From JAAYCI01 sp964370045 (GTDB lineage: Bacteria > Bacillota > Clostridia > Oscillospirales > Ruminococcaceae), in NCBI GenBank assembly GCA_964370045.1, contig CAYJGZ010000017.1:1-46137 (forward strand): a DNA stretch of 46,137 nt, in the 5' to 3' direction. Each line of letters starts with the position of its first letter. Position 1 is the first letter of the stretch. The position numbers and the translations under genes were made by a program. The notes under the pieces are model-generated. The model saw nothing but the letters and a program-made list of their open reading frames with translations, was not told where the DNA came from and made no database searches. Of this stretch, positions 1-6,948 are shown one piece after another.

Positions 1-54
1 ACCTGTGACCCTCTGCTTGTAAGGCAGATGCTCTCCCAGCTGAGCTATGCTCCC
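1..54 (-). tRNA. tRNA-Val (anticodon TAC), partial
   Basis: Read on the minus strand, the gene starts with acceptor strand GGGAGCA at 54-48. A D-arm follows, then an anticodon arm with stem TCTGC/GCAGA around the loop CTTACAA, giving anticodon TAC (valine). The window edge cuts it in the T-arm, so the 3-prime end is missing. It lies downstream of tRNA-Gly and has its own promoter. Confidence 0.93.
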
Positions 55-69
55 AAAGCCGACTGTGAT

Positions 70-98
70 ATATTAACATATATGCAGACGATTGTCAA
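70..98 (-). promoter_or_regulatory. sigma-A-type promoter for tRNA-Val
   Basis: On the minus strand a perfect TTGACA (98-93) is followed after 17 bases by TAATAT (75-70), a few bases upstream of the tRNA-Val 5-prime end. Spacing and sequence fit a vegetative promoter. Confidence 0.75.
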
Positions 99-135
99 GT
101 GATTTTTTTGAAATTTACAAAAAATCACTTCCAAA

Positions 136-211
136 TGGAGCGGCTTACGAGGCTCGAACTCGCTACCTCCACCTTGGCAAGGTGGCGCTCTACCAGATGA
201 GCTAAAGCCGC
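136..211 (-). tRNA. tRNA-Gly (anticodon GCC)
   Basis: The acceptor strands GCGGCTT and AAGCCGC pair. The anticodon arm is CCACC-TTGCCAA-GGTGG, so the anticodon is GCC. The T-arm carries GTTCGAGC, and the 3-prime CCA is encoded (136-138). The length is 76 nt. It sits upstream of tRNA-Val on the same strand. Confidence 0.96.
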
Positions 212-269
212 AAAACATGCCTTGATATGCTATGGTTCAATGTGCGTCCCTCACATATCGTGGAATGTT

Positions 270-299
270 ATTTTAGCATGTTGTGTGGGTGATTGTCAA
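270..299 (-). promoter_or_regulatory. sigma-A-type promoter for tRNA-Gly
   Basis: On the minus strand TTGACA (299-294), an 18-base spacer and TAAAAT (275-270) lie about 60 bases upstream of tRNA-Gly. Confidence 0.75.
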
Positions 300-363
300 G
301 ATATTTTGCTTGAAAATATCGCATATGAATTAAAATTTATTTTGCTATGCTTTGGCTTTTATT

Positions 364-1020
364 TTAGCCTACTCTGAGCGAAAGGCTTTGTGCTAAAAGC
401 GTGCCATCTACCATGGAAAGGCCCGATTCTGCGCCGTTTTCATCTACGCTGGCAAGCACCGCATCCACAAACTCAAGCTTAATATCATCGCCACTGCTCG
501 CACTGTTCAACAATGTGAACTCAAGGCGCACAAGTATGTCCTGCGTGTCCTCTTGAAAATTTTGCGCACGATAGGACCTGTCCTGTGCCGTCATGTCTAT
601 GTACATGGCGTTTATGTTTCCGTTTTCGTTGGACAGCTGCGTGTTGCACTGCCATGTAGGAATCTCAAGGCTCTCTTGTGAGTTCAGCTCGTCACTCACC
701 GTCATGTTACCTACGCTTATGCCCTCAAACTGCAGCTTTGTTTTGTCGAAATTCAGCGAAAAGCTTGCCGCAGGGTAGTGTCCTTCCTGTGGAAAGCCAT
801 CCACCTTTACATCAATAAAGAACTGTTCACCGCTCATTTCAGCGAGCTGTGTGTCAGTGTTTAGAGAGATGCTTGTTTTTGCGCCACCCTGCACAAAAAA
901 GATAACCATAATAGTTGTGACTGCAGCAAGCACTAAAATTGCACTTATTATAAGCACAATTCCTTTTTTGGACTTCTTTTCCCGTTTTCCATATACTGTT
1001 TTGGTAGACTTTTCTGCCAT
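364..1020 (-). CDS. membrane-anchored cohesin-like protein
   Basis: This 218-residue protein has a short basic cytoplasmic tail (about residues 1-19), one transmembrane helix (about 20-44) and an extracellular beta-rich domain (about 48-215). The ectodomain reads like a cohesin fold: FSLNFDKTKLQFEGISVGNM in the first half, a GNINAMYIDMTA strand, then DILVRLEFTLLN. There is no signal-peptidase site, so the helix should stay as an anchor. The start ATG has AGAGGGTG upstream. It follows two secreted dockerin proteins, which suggests (inference) that its cohesin tethers their dockerins to the membrane. A strong terminator separates it from those genes, so it may be expressed partly independently of the riboswitch. 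The cohesin call rests on motif pattern only; another immunoglobulin-like surface domain is possible. Confidence 0.6.
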   Translation of the reverse strand: MAEKSTKTVYGKREKKSKKGIVLIISAILVLAAVTTIMVIFFVQGGAKTSISLNTDTQLAEMSGEQFFIDVKVDGFPQEGHYPAASFSLNFDKTKLQFEGISVGNMTVSDELNSQESLEIPTWQCNTQLSNENGNINAMYIDMTAQDRSYRAQNFQEDTQDILVRLEFTLLNSASSGDDIKLEFVDAVLASVDENGAESGLSMVDGTLLAQSLSLRVG

Positions 1021-1065
1021 TTTTTCACCCTCTTAAACATACTTGCGTTGCATTTACATTATATA

Positions 1066-1118
1066 ATAGAAAAAACAATATCTGCGGGGCTATGACATTG
1101 CGAGCCATAGCCCCACAG
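1066..1118 (-). terminator. intrinsic terminator after the 593-aa dockerin gene
   Basis: On the minus strand CTGTGGGGCTATG (1118-1106) pairs with CATAGCCCCGCAG (1094-1082) with one mismatch. ATATTGTTTTTTC follows. It lies 27 bases past the stop of the dockerin gene and before the membrane-anchored cohesin gene. A TATAAT-like box at about 1053-1060 downstream could start the next transcript, but I see no good -35 element. Confidence 0.8.
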
Positions 1119-1144
1119 CTTGTGCCTATCTCAAACCTATGCTT

Positions 1145-2060
1145 TTACTTTGATACAATATCCAGCTCTCTTGCGTTTACAAACAGCTCCATGATAGCCA
1201 AAACGTCCACGGTGTTTATTGCGCCGTCCGCATTCACGTTGCTTGTGAGTATCTGCGCATCGCTCTCGAGCGGTGTCTCTCTCAACCATAAAGAAAGTGT
1301 ATTGAGCGAGTCCTGCGCATTGATAACGCCGTCCTCGTTTGTGTCCGCAAATGTTACGCTGCCGTGTGCTTCTTGTGTGATGGTGTAGCTTGCGATGTCA
1401 TCAAGCTGTGCTGTGCTCACGGTGGTGTCTGTTATCGCAACATATGTTGTAACGCCCTTTTTAGCGGTGATTTCTGCAGAATAGAGCAGCTCTGTTTCGC
1501 CAAACATCACCTTGGAGCTTTCAGGCAGGTTCAAAAACTCCACCGCCACAGCCTGCTGTCCTTCCTCGATGAGGTCGGTGCCGTCGCCTGTGTATATCAC
1601 CCTTGAGGTGGGCACAACCACCGGCACGGGCACTATTGCGTCCACTTCGCCCTGCGACTCGCTCACGTCCAGCTGTACTCCCTGTGTATCGCTACCTGTG
1701 CGCAGGCTTATATTGTCCGCTACTATGGCAAGCTTTGCATCTTCGCTGATTTCCTCGGTGAAGCGGAAGGTGATTGTCATAAGCTCTGCCGGGAATGTTG
1801 TGGCATTAAGCGCTACATCGCCGAGATTTCCGTCCATGTACGCAAAACGCAGCTTGCCCTCTGCGAGATTGTAGTTTACTTCGCCACCTGTAAACTGACT
1901 GCCCATTTCCACACCAGTTACTTCAAGGCCTGCAGGCACGCTGAACACGCCGTCGATAAGCTTTAGTGTATCCTCTGTCCACGAGCCCACCTGCACCACT
2001 GCGTTAAATTCAGTACCCTGTGCGCCCTCGATTTTTTGGGGTAGCGTTATGCTCACACCC
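1145..2060 (-). repeat. duplicated cohesin-dockerin block, copy 2
   Basis: This 3-prime block of the 593-residue protein gene is closely similar in both DNA and protein to 2985-3905 of the upstream gene. Long stretches are nearly identical (for example around 1190-1260 and 3030-3090). The similarity covers the cohesin-like domain, the linker and the dockerin. Confidence 0.85.
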
Positions 2061-2926
2061 TCTATAGGGAGCGCAGGCTGTCCCGGAATTACGGTGATGC
2101 CCGCAACGGTGGTGGCCGTTTCGCCTGCTGCGGCAATATAGTCGTAGCCTATGCCCGTTACGTTGCCCAGAATTTGAGTAAAGTTGTTCACGCCGCCCTG
2201 CGGCAGTGTCAACAGTGTGACCGCATCCATTGCGTTGTCAAAGGTTTCACGCAGGGTGGAATGCTGTGCAAGGATTTTATCCTTATCGCTTGCGGAGTTG
2301 ATTGCGCCCAAAACCGCCACAAGCGCATCCTGGTCTGCCTGCAAATAATCAGGCTCTATTCCCCAGCCCGCATCGTAGCCAAGGTCCGCGCCGAAGTTTT
2401 CCAGCGTAAACTGCCAGCGGACAACATCGCCGTTTTGCGCCAAAATTTCGCTTGCGCCCACACTCGGAAGCCCCTTTGTGCTTGCGGTGGAGAACATCCA
2501 GCCCGCAAACATGCCGTAGCTACCCTGTCCGAGCTTGTAGTCGCCCTTGGAGCCTTCCTCGATATACTCCTCCTGCGTCATGCCGTAAATGTCCAAAATA
2601 AACTGTGGTATGTTAAGAAGCGCCGCCTGCTCCTCCTCTGTCCAGTCGGTTTTTACGCTTGCGAGGTTAAAGCCCTCTTCGGGCGTGCCTGTGGCGGAGT
2701 ATTCCCTGCCGTTTTGCTCAAAGTAACGCGCTGTTACCTGTGCAACATTTTCACCCTCATAAAAGGGCACTTTCTGTGGCTCTTCAATAAAGCCAAGGCC
2801 GAGCGAGCTTGCTTCCAGCGACAGCGTTATGTAGCCGGCAGGCTGCTTTGTTTCCTGTGCAAACGCAGGCAGTGAAAGGCTCACCGCAACGATGAGCACC
2901 AATAGTAAACTTACCAGTTTTTTCAT
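1145..2926 (-). CDS. secreted DUF4430-cohesin-dockerin protein
   Basis: I chose the start ATG at 2926 (593 residues) because a lipophilic signal peptide ending in LPAFA begins there and GAGG lies upstream. In order: signal peptide 1-23, a DUF4430 domain 30-185 (FYEGEN, GWMFSTAS, NGDVVRWQFTLENFGADLG), a short helical stretch 195-275, a cohesin-like domain 290-425, a beta-rich linker 440-515, and a dockerin 525-588 with two calcium-loop repeats (DTNEDGVINAQDSLNTLSLW and NVNADGAINTVDVLAIMELF). DUF4430 resembles the C-terminal beta domain of transcobalamin and intrinsic factor. Compared with its upstream neighbour it lacks the alpha/alpha-barrel but keeps everything else. It is probably co-transcribed with that gene under the cobalamin riboswitch at 5961-6152. 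Proposed role (inference): an extracellular corrinoid-binding subunit joining a protein assembly. Confidence 0.75.
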   Translation of the reverse strand: MKKLVSLLLVLIVAVSLSLPAFAQETKQPAGYITLSLEASSLGLGFIEEPQKVPFYEGENVAQVTARYFEQNGREYSATGTPEEGFNLASVKTDWTEEEQAALLNIPQFILDIYGMTQEEYIEEGSKGDYKLGQGSYGMFAGWMFSTASTKGLPSVGASEILAQNGDVVRWQFTLENFGADLGYDAGWGIEPDYLQADQDALVAVLGAINSASDKDKILAQHSTLRETFDNAMDAVTLLTLPQGGVNNFTQILGNVTGIGYDYIAAAGETATTVAGITVIPGQPALPIEGVSITLPQKIEGAQGTEFNAVVQVGSWTEDTLKLIDGVFSVPAGLEVTGVEMGSQFTGGEVNYNLAEGKLRFAYMDGNLGDVALNATTFPAELMTITFRFTEEISEDAKLAIVADNISLRTGSDTQGVQLDVSESQGEVDAIVPVPVVVPTSRVIYTGDGTDLIEEGQQAVAVEFLNLPESSKVMFGETELLYSAEITAKKGVTTYVAITDTTVSTAQLDDIASYTITQEAHGSVTFADTNEDGVINAQDSLNTLSLWLRETPLESDAQILTSNVNADGAINTVDVLAIMELFVNARELDIVSK

Positions 2927-2946
2927 GTGTTTTTCATCCTCATTTC

Positions 2947-2974
2947 GAGGGAGCGGTGCTGACACCGCCCCCTC
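2947..2974 (-). other. stable hairpin between the two surface-protein genes
   Basis: The 58-base gap holds a 12-position stem (GAGGGGGCGGTG against CACCGCTCCCTC, one mismatch) with a four-base loop. No U-tract follows; the Shine-Dalgarno region of the next gene comes instead. It may protect the upstream mRNA 3-prime end or tune relative expression rather than terminate. Confidence 0.55.
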
Positions 2975-2984
2975 CAATCTTAAA

Positions 2985-3905
2985 TTACCTTGTTATTATG
3001 TCCAGCTCTCTTGCGTTTACAAACATCTCCATGATAGCCAAAACGTCCACAGTGTTTATTGCGCCGTCCGCATTCACGTTGCTCACAAGTATCTGTGTGT
3101 CGCTCTCGAGCGGTGTTTCCCTCAGCCACAGCGAAAGCGTATTGAGCGAGTCTTGTGCGTTGATAACGCCGTCCTCGTTTGTGTCCGCAAATGTTACGCT
3201 ACCGTGCACCTCTTGCGTAATGGTGTAGCTTGCAATTTCATCAAGCTGCGCCATGTCGGTAGCGGCATCCACTATCGCAACATATGTTGTAACGCCCTTT
3301 TTAGCGGTGATTTCCGCAGAATAGAGCAGCTCCGTTTCGCCCAACATCACCTTTGAGTTTTCGGGAAGGTTCAAAAACTCCACCGCCACAGCCATTTGGT
3401 TCTCCTCGATGAGGTCGGTGCCGTCGCCTGTGTACAGCGCTCTTGCGGTTGCGGTAACTTGTGGGACCGGCTTTGCCACATCCACTTCGCCCATCGCCCC
3501 GCTCACATTTAGCGCTGTGCCTGCCGCATCGCTGGACGAGCGCAGGTTTATGCTTTCCGCTGTGATGGCAATTTTGCCATCCGCACTCACCTCTTCGGTA
3601 AAGCGTAGCGTGATTGTCATAAGCTCCGCAGGGAAGGTTGCGCCGTTTAGCACTACATCCTCAAGGCCGCTGCTCATGTATGCAAAGCGCAGCTTGCCAT
3701 CTGCGAGGTTGTAGTTTACTTCGCCACCCGTAAGCTGGCCGCCCATGGTGACATCCACCACCTCAAGCCCCTGCGGCACGCTGAACACGCCGTCGATGAG
3801 CTTTAATGTTTCGTCAGTCCACGAGCCAACCTGCACCACTGCGTTGAACTCACTGCCCTGTGCGCCCTCGACTTTTTCGGGAAGCAGAATGCTCACACCC
3901 TCATC
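2985..3905 (-). repeat. duplicated cohesin-dockerin block, copy 1
   Basis: This is the partner of 1145-2060. The two dockerins differ at only a few residues (for example IMELFV versus IMEMFV, and an ending DIVSK versus DIITR), which implies recent duplication or gene conversion. Confidence 0.85.
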
Positions 3906-5807
3906 GAGCGGCTGTGTTCCCTCAAAAGCATCCTGCATATCGTACAGTGCACTCTCACCTGCGTAGAACCTATCCAGCGCCACAAGTGCGTATGTGCCCT
4001 GGTCCGTCGCCATGCCGTCCAGCGAAGAGCCTGCCGTGTGGGAGAAGCCACCGCCCGCTATGGCGTATTTCATAATGGCATCAATAAGCGTGTTGCCGTT
4101 TTTGATAAAGCGCTCATCTGTAAGCGGGTCTATGCCAAAGCTTGTCAGCGCCACAGCCACCTGTGCGGAGCTTTCAATATTTTCAGTGCCCCAAGAGGCA
4201 TAGCCACCCTCGGCCAGCTGTATTTCGGACAGCTTTGCAATAGCTCTGTCTGCCGCCGCCTGAACGCTTGCGATTAGGGCATTGTATCCGCTTTCGTCCG
4301 CGCCGAACTCCGCTCTCAAAAGCTCGTTGCCTGTGTAGTAGGCGCTGAACGCTTGCAACGCCATTGCGGTGATGTCAGGGTCCGCATCCGAGCCGCTAAG
4401 CGCAAATCCACCGCCCGCAATCTCCTTTGACAGGATGTACTCGAGCATTCGGGTTCTGCTGTTTTTGTCAGCCTCCGAAATATTTGTGAAGTATTCCTCT
4501 TTGAACACATAGCTGTTTGTGTCCATGGCGATAAGCCCGAATATAGGCCCGTTTATACCCTGGCGAATGGTCATTTGGTAGTCTGCCAGCGCCGCCAAAA
4601 TATCGTAGCCGTTCATATCGTACGGCTCAAGGCCGAGAGCGCTCAGCGCCATTATCAGGCGGGAGTGCTCTGTAAGCTTGTTTCGGTCCAGCTTGCCGTC
4701 GTATTTTTCCATAAGCTCGGCCACTTCAAGCCCCACTCTTTCAAGGTAGCCCTCGTAGTAGCCCTGCGGAACGGCATAGCCGCCCCTTGCAAGCGAAATT
4801 ATCGTCCACTCACCTGCGCCTGTGCCAAAGGAAGGCTCGGACACAAAGTCCGCCATAAACGCAAGCGTTGTATCAAGGTGAGCAAGCGCTTCGTCCTTAA
4901 TTGGGTTTACAGGGTCGGTGGGGTCTGTTTCGCCGCCCAAGTCCGCCGCCTGCCCTGGGATTACCACAGCGCCGGGTAGCGTTGTTTTGGCAGTGCCTGC
5001 GGCGGCGATATAGTCCGCACCAACACCCGACATGGCGGAAAGCTCGCTTGTCAGCGTGTTTATTTGCTCCTGCGTGTACGCATCCAGCACAAGGCAAGCA
5101 TTGAGCGCCTCGTCAAATTTTGCCCCGACACCCTCCTGCGCCAAAATTTCCGCCTTGTTAGATGCCGCATTTATTGCGCCGATTACGGACATAAGCCCGT
5201 CACGGTCAACAAACTCCACAATGGGTGAGGTTGCACCGCTGTTCATAGCCCCATCGCCAAGGTCTGCGCCAAGGCCGTACAGCGTGAACTGCCAGCGAAT
5301 CACATCGCCGTCAACAGGGTAAACATTGGAAGCACCCTCGCCGGGAAATGCTTTTTGGCTTGCCACAGAATACATCCAGCCTGCCGACTGACTGTAGTCG
5401 AACTCATTAAGCAGGCCATCACTGCCGCCCCAGCTGATGTAATCCTCGTTACTTTGCCCTGCGGCAGTGAGAATATACTGCGGTATATTCATTGCGACCG
5501 CACGAGCATCCGCTGTTGCGTAGTTGTCCTGAACACCGCTTAGGTAAAATCCGCTTTCGGCAGTGCCTGTGTTGTCGTATGCTCTGCCAACCTGCGCAAA
5601 GTATCTTGTGGACAGCTGTGCGTAGTTTTCCCCTTCATAAAAGGGTATTTTGATAGGCTCTTCGATAAAGCCAAGCCCCAGCGTATTTGCCGCAACGCTT
5701 ATAGTCACGTAGCCTGCGGGTGTGGGCGCAGTATCTGCGGCCATCGCAGGCATTGCAAGCCCTAAAAGCACGGCCATGGACAAAACTATACTTGCTAATT
5801 TTTTCAC
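2985..5807 (-). CDS. secreted intrinsic-factor-like protein with cohesin and dockerin
   Basis: The start is GTG at 5807, with AGGAGG five bases upstream and directly before a signal peptide (VKKLASIVLSMAVLLG, cleavage after AMA); the product is 940 residues. In order: DUF4430 at 30-190 (FYEGEN, GWMYSVAS, DGDVIRWQFTLYGLGADLG), helices 200-275, a proline/threonine linker near 291-302, an alpha/alpha-barrel at 305-630, a cohesin-like domain at 637-772, and a dockerin at 872-935. Barrel repeats include QGINGPIFGLIAMD, GGGFALSGSDADPDITAMAL and DERFIKNGNTLIDAIMKYA. Mammalian intrinsic factor and transcobalamin combine the same two folds in the order alpha then beta; here the order is beta then alpha. 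A cobalamin riboswitch lies directly upstream, so extracellular corrinoid binding is the likely role (inference). A prenyltransferase or terpene cyclase enzyme is unlikely, because I see no catalytic motif and the protein is secreted. Confidence 0.8.
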   Translation of the reverse strand: MKKLASIVLSMAVLLGLAMPAMAADTAPTPAGYVTISVAANTLGLGFIEEPIKIPFYEGENYAQLSTRYFAQVGRAYDNTGTAESGFYLSGVQDNYATADARAVAMNIPQYILTAAGQSNEDYISWGGSDGLLNEFDYSQSAGWMYSVASQKAFPGEGASNVYPVDGDVIRWQFTLYGLGADLGDGAMNSGATSPIVEFVDRDGLMSVIGAINAASNKAEILAQEGVGAKFDEALNACLVLDAYTQEQINTLTSELSAMSGVGADYIAAAGTAKTTLPGAVVIPGQAADLGGETDPTDPVNPIKDEALAHLDTTLAFMADFVSEPSFGTGAGEWTIISLARGGYAVPQGYYEGYLERVGLEVAELMEKYDGKLDRNKLTEHSRLIMALSALGLEPYDMNGYDILAALADYQMTIRQGINGPIFGLIAMDTNSYVFKEEYFTNISEADKNSRTRMLEYILSKEIAGGGFALSGSDADPDITAMALQAFSAYYTGNELLRAEFGADESGYNALIASVQAAADRAIAKLSEIQLAEGGYASWGTENIESSAQVAVALTSFGIDPLTDERFIKNGNTLIDAIMKYAIAGGGFSHTAGSSLDGMATDQGTYALVALDRFYAGESALYDMQDAFEGTQPLDEGVSILLPEKVEGAQGSEFNAVVQVGSWTDETLKLIDGVFSVPQGLEVVDVTMGGQLTGGEVNYNLADGKLRFAYMSSGLEDVVLNGATFPAELMTITLRFTEEVSADGKIAITAESINLRSSSDAAGTALNVSGAMGEVDVAKPVPQVTATARALYTGDGTDLIEENQMAVAVEFLNLPENSKVMLGETELLYSAEITAKKGVTTYVAIVDAATDMAQLDEIASYTITQEVHGSVTFADTNEDGVINAQDSLNTLSLWLRETPLESDTQILVSNVNADGAINTVDVLAIMEMFVNARELDIITR

Positions 5808-5960
5808 TTGTTCCTCCTGTAATTTCTGTCTAAAGTTGCTCTGTGTAATTTCGGACGATTTGTATTTGCGCCTCCTTTCCGAGATGTTTTCGGCTACAAA
5901 TATCCGCTCGCACAAAGCAATATTTGCCACCATCTCTCCTCACCGAGAGATTATGTCAGA

Positions 5961-6152
5961 CATGTGCGGCAGGTTTCCTGACTTAAACTTTCAGCAGACG
6001 CTTGTCATTCATCTGCCACCCTACTCCATCGCCTTCCCGACACTTAGCGTCAGTGGCTTTTGATGTTTCGTAAGTTATCACAGTAGAGAGAGCTGTTTTG
6101 GATTTTCACCAAATTCCCTATTAGGGCTGTAATCAACAGCCCACCGCATATG
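5961..6152 (-). promoter_or_regulatory. cobalamin riboswitch (upstream of dockerin genes)
   Basis: On the minus strand the aptamer starts and ends with pairing P1 arms (CATATGCGG and CCGCACATG). It contains TAGGGAA, GGTGAAAATCC, the B12-box-like GCCACTGACGC (6058-6048), GGGAAGG and the 3-prime AAGTCAGGAAACCTGCC. These match the known cobalamin riboswitch core. The 153-base leader after it (5960-5808) has a hairpin ATCTCTC/GAGAGAT with no U-tract, plus an AAGGAGG far upstream of the real Shine-Dalgarno. The expression platform is therefore not obvious, and control may be translational. I found no convincing promoter in the 25 bases before it, so readthrough from the ECF operon is possible. Confidence 0.93.
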
Positions 6153-6177
6153 TATGTCTGTTATTTGCATTGTTACC

Positions 6178-6948
6178 TCAAGGCTCAAGCAGGCCGTATT
6201 TTGTCTTAATACGGTCTATTTTTTCCACCATAGGCCTTGCAAGCACAAAAAGAAATATTAGCGATGCCACACCGTGTATAAGGTCAAACGGCAGGCCCGA
6301 AATGTACGCCGCAATCAAAAGCTCTGTTTTGAATTCCGAGCTGAACATAAACACCGAGCCTATGTTTATAAGCCCTCCATATATCAGCCATGTTGCAAAA
6401 AAGCCGAACAGCGCAAGGATTACGGGCTTTTTTTTCAGGATGCCTTTTTTGAACAATATGCCTGCCAAAAAACCTATTATGCCGCCGCAAAACATCTGCC
6501 ACGGTGTCCACGGGCCTTGCCCAAAGAAAAAGTTTGAGACAAAAAAGGAGAGCGCACCCGTTAAAAACCCTGCCTCTGCACCGAGTGTCACGCCTACGAT
6601 GATGACTATCGCCACCAGCGGCTTGAACTGCGGAAGCCAAAAAAACGCACTGCGCCCCGCCACAGCTATTGCGGCAAGCGTGGCTATAAGTACCATCTCC
6701 CTCGCCTGCGGCTTGCGGTGTTCAAACGCCAGAAAAAACGGCAACATCGTCTGAACAACTATTGCCATGCTTATGAAGTAGTAACTTCTGTCATTTAGGA
6801 CATAAATGCCGAACAAAATTGTGAGCGGAATTGTAATCAAAATGATAAAGCAGGACAAAAACGTGCGCTTATTCAGCTTTTTTTTGGAAATTTGAGCCCT
6901 TGCTTTTAGCTCGTTATCATCTTTTGCTGTAAGTTGTTTTGTAAACAT
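6178..6948 (-). CDS. ECF transporter S component, probably for cobalamin
   Basis: This 256-residue integral membrane protein has about six hydrophobic helices after a basic N-terminal tail. The loops GQGPWTPWQMFCGGIIGFLAG and GGLINIGSVF are the kind seen in ECF substrate-binding (S) components. It is the last gene of the operon that begins behind the 14.1-kb riboswitch. Its start overlaps the end of the ATPase gene by 43 bases, with AAGGAAG ten bases before ATG. The family gives the role: it captures a vitamin and delivers it through the EcfT/ATPase module. The riboswitch and the transcobalamin-like partners point to cobalamin or another corrinoid (inference). S components cannot be assigned a substrate from sequence alone. 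Confidence 0.8.
   Translation of the reverse strand: MFTKQLTAKDDNELKARAQISKKKLNKRTFLSCFIILITIPLTILFGIYVLNDRSYYFISMAIVVQTMLPFFLAFEHRKPQAREMVLIATLAAIAVAGRSAFFWLPQFKPLVAIVIIVGVTLGAEAGFLTGALSFFVSNFFFGQGPWTPWQMFCGGIIGFLAGILFKKGILKKKPVILALFGFFATWLIYGGLINIGSVFMFSSEFKTELLIAAYISGLPFDLIHGVASLIFLFVLARPMVEKIDRIKTKYGLLEP

Noticed and set aside
1145..5807. Cellulosome component reading of the dockerin proteins
   Set aside because: No carbohydrate-active domain is present in or near these genes, while cobalamin riboswitches and transcobalamin-like folds are.
5808..5933. Extended N-terminus of the 940-residue protein from ATG 5933
   Set aside because: It would put 42 charged residues before the signal peptide, and GTG 5807 has an ideal AGGAGG five bases away.
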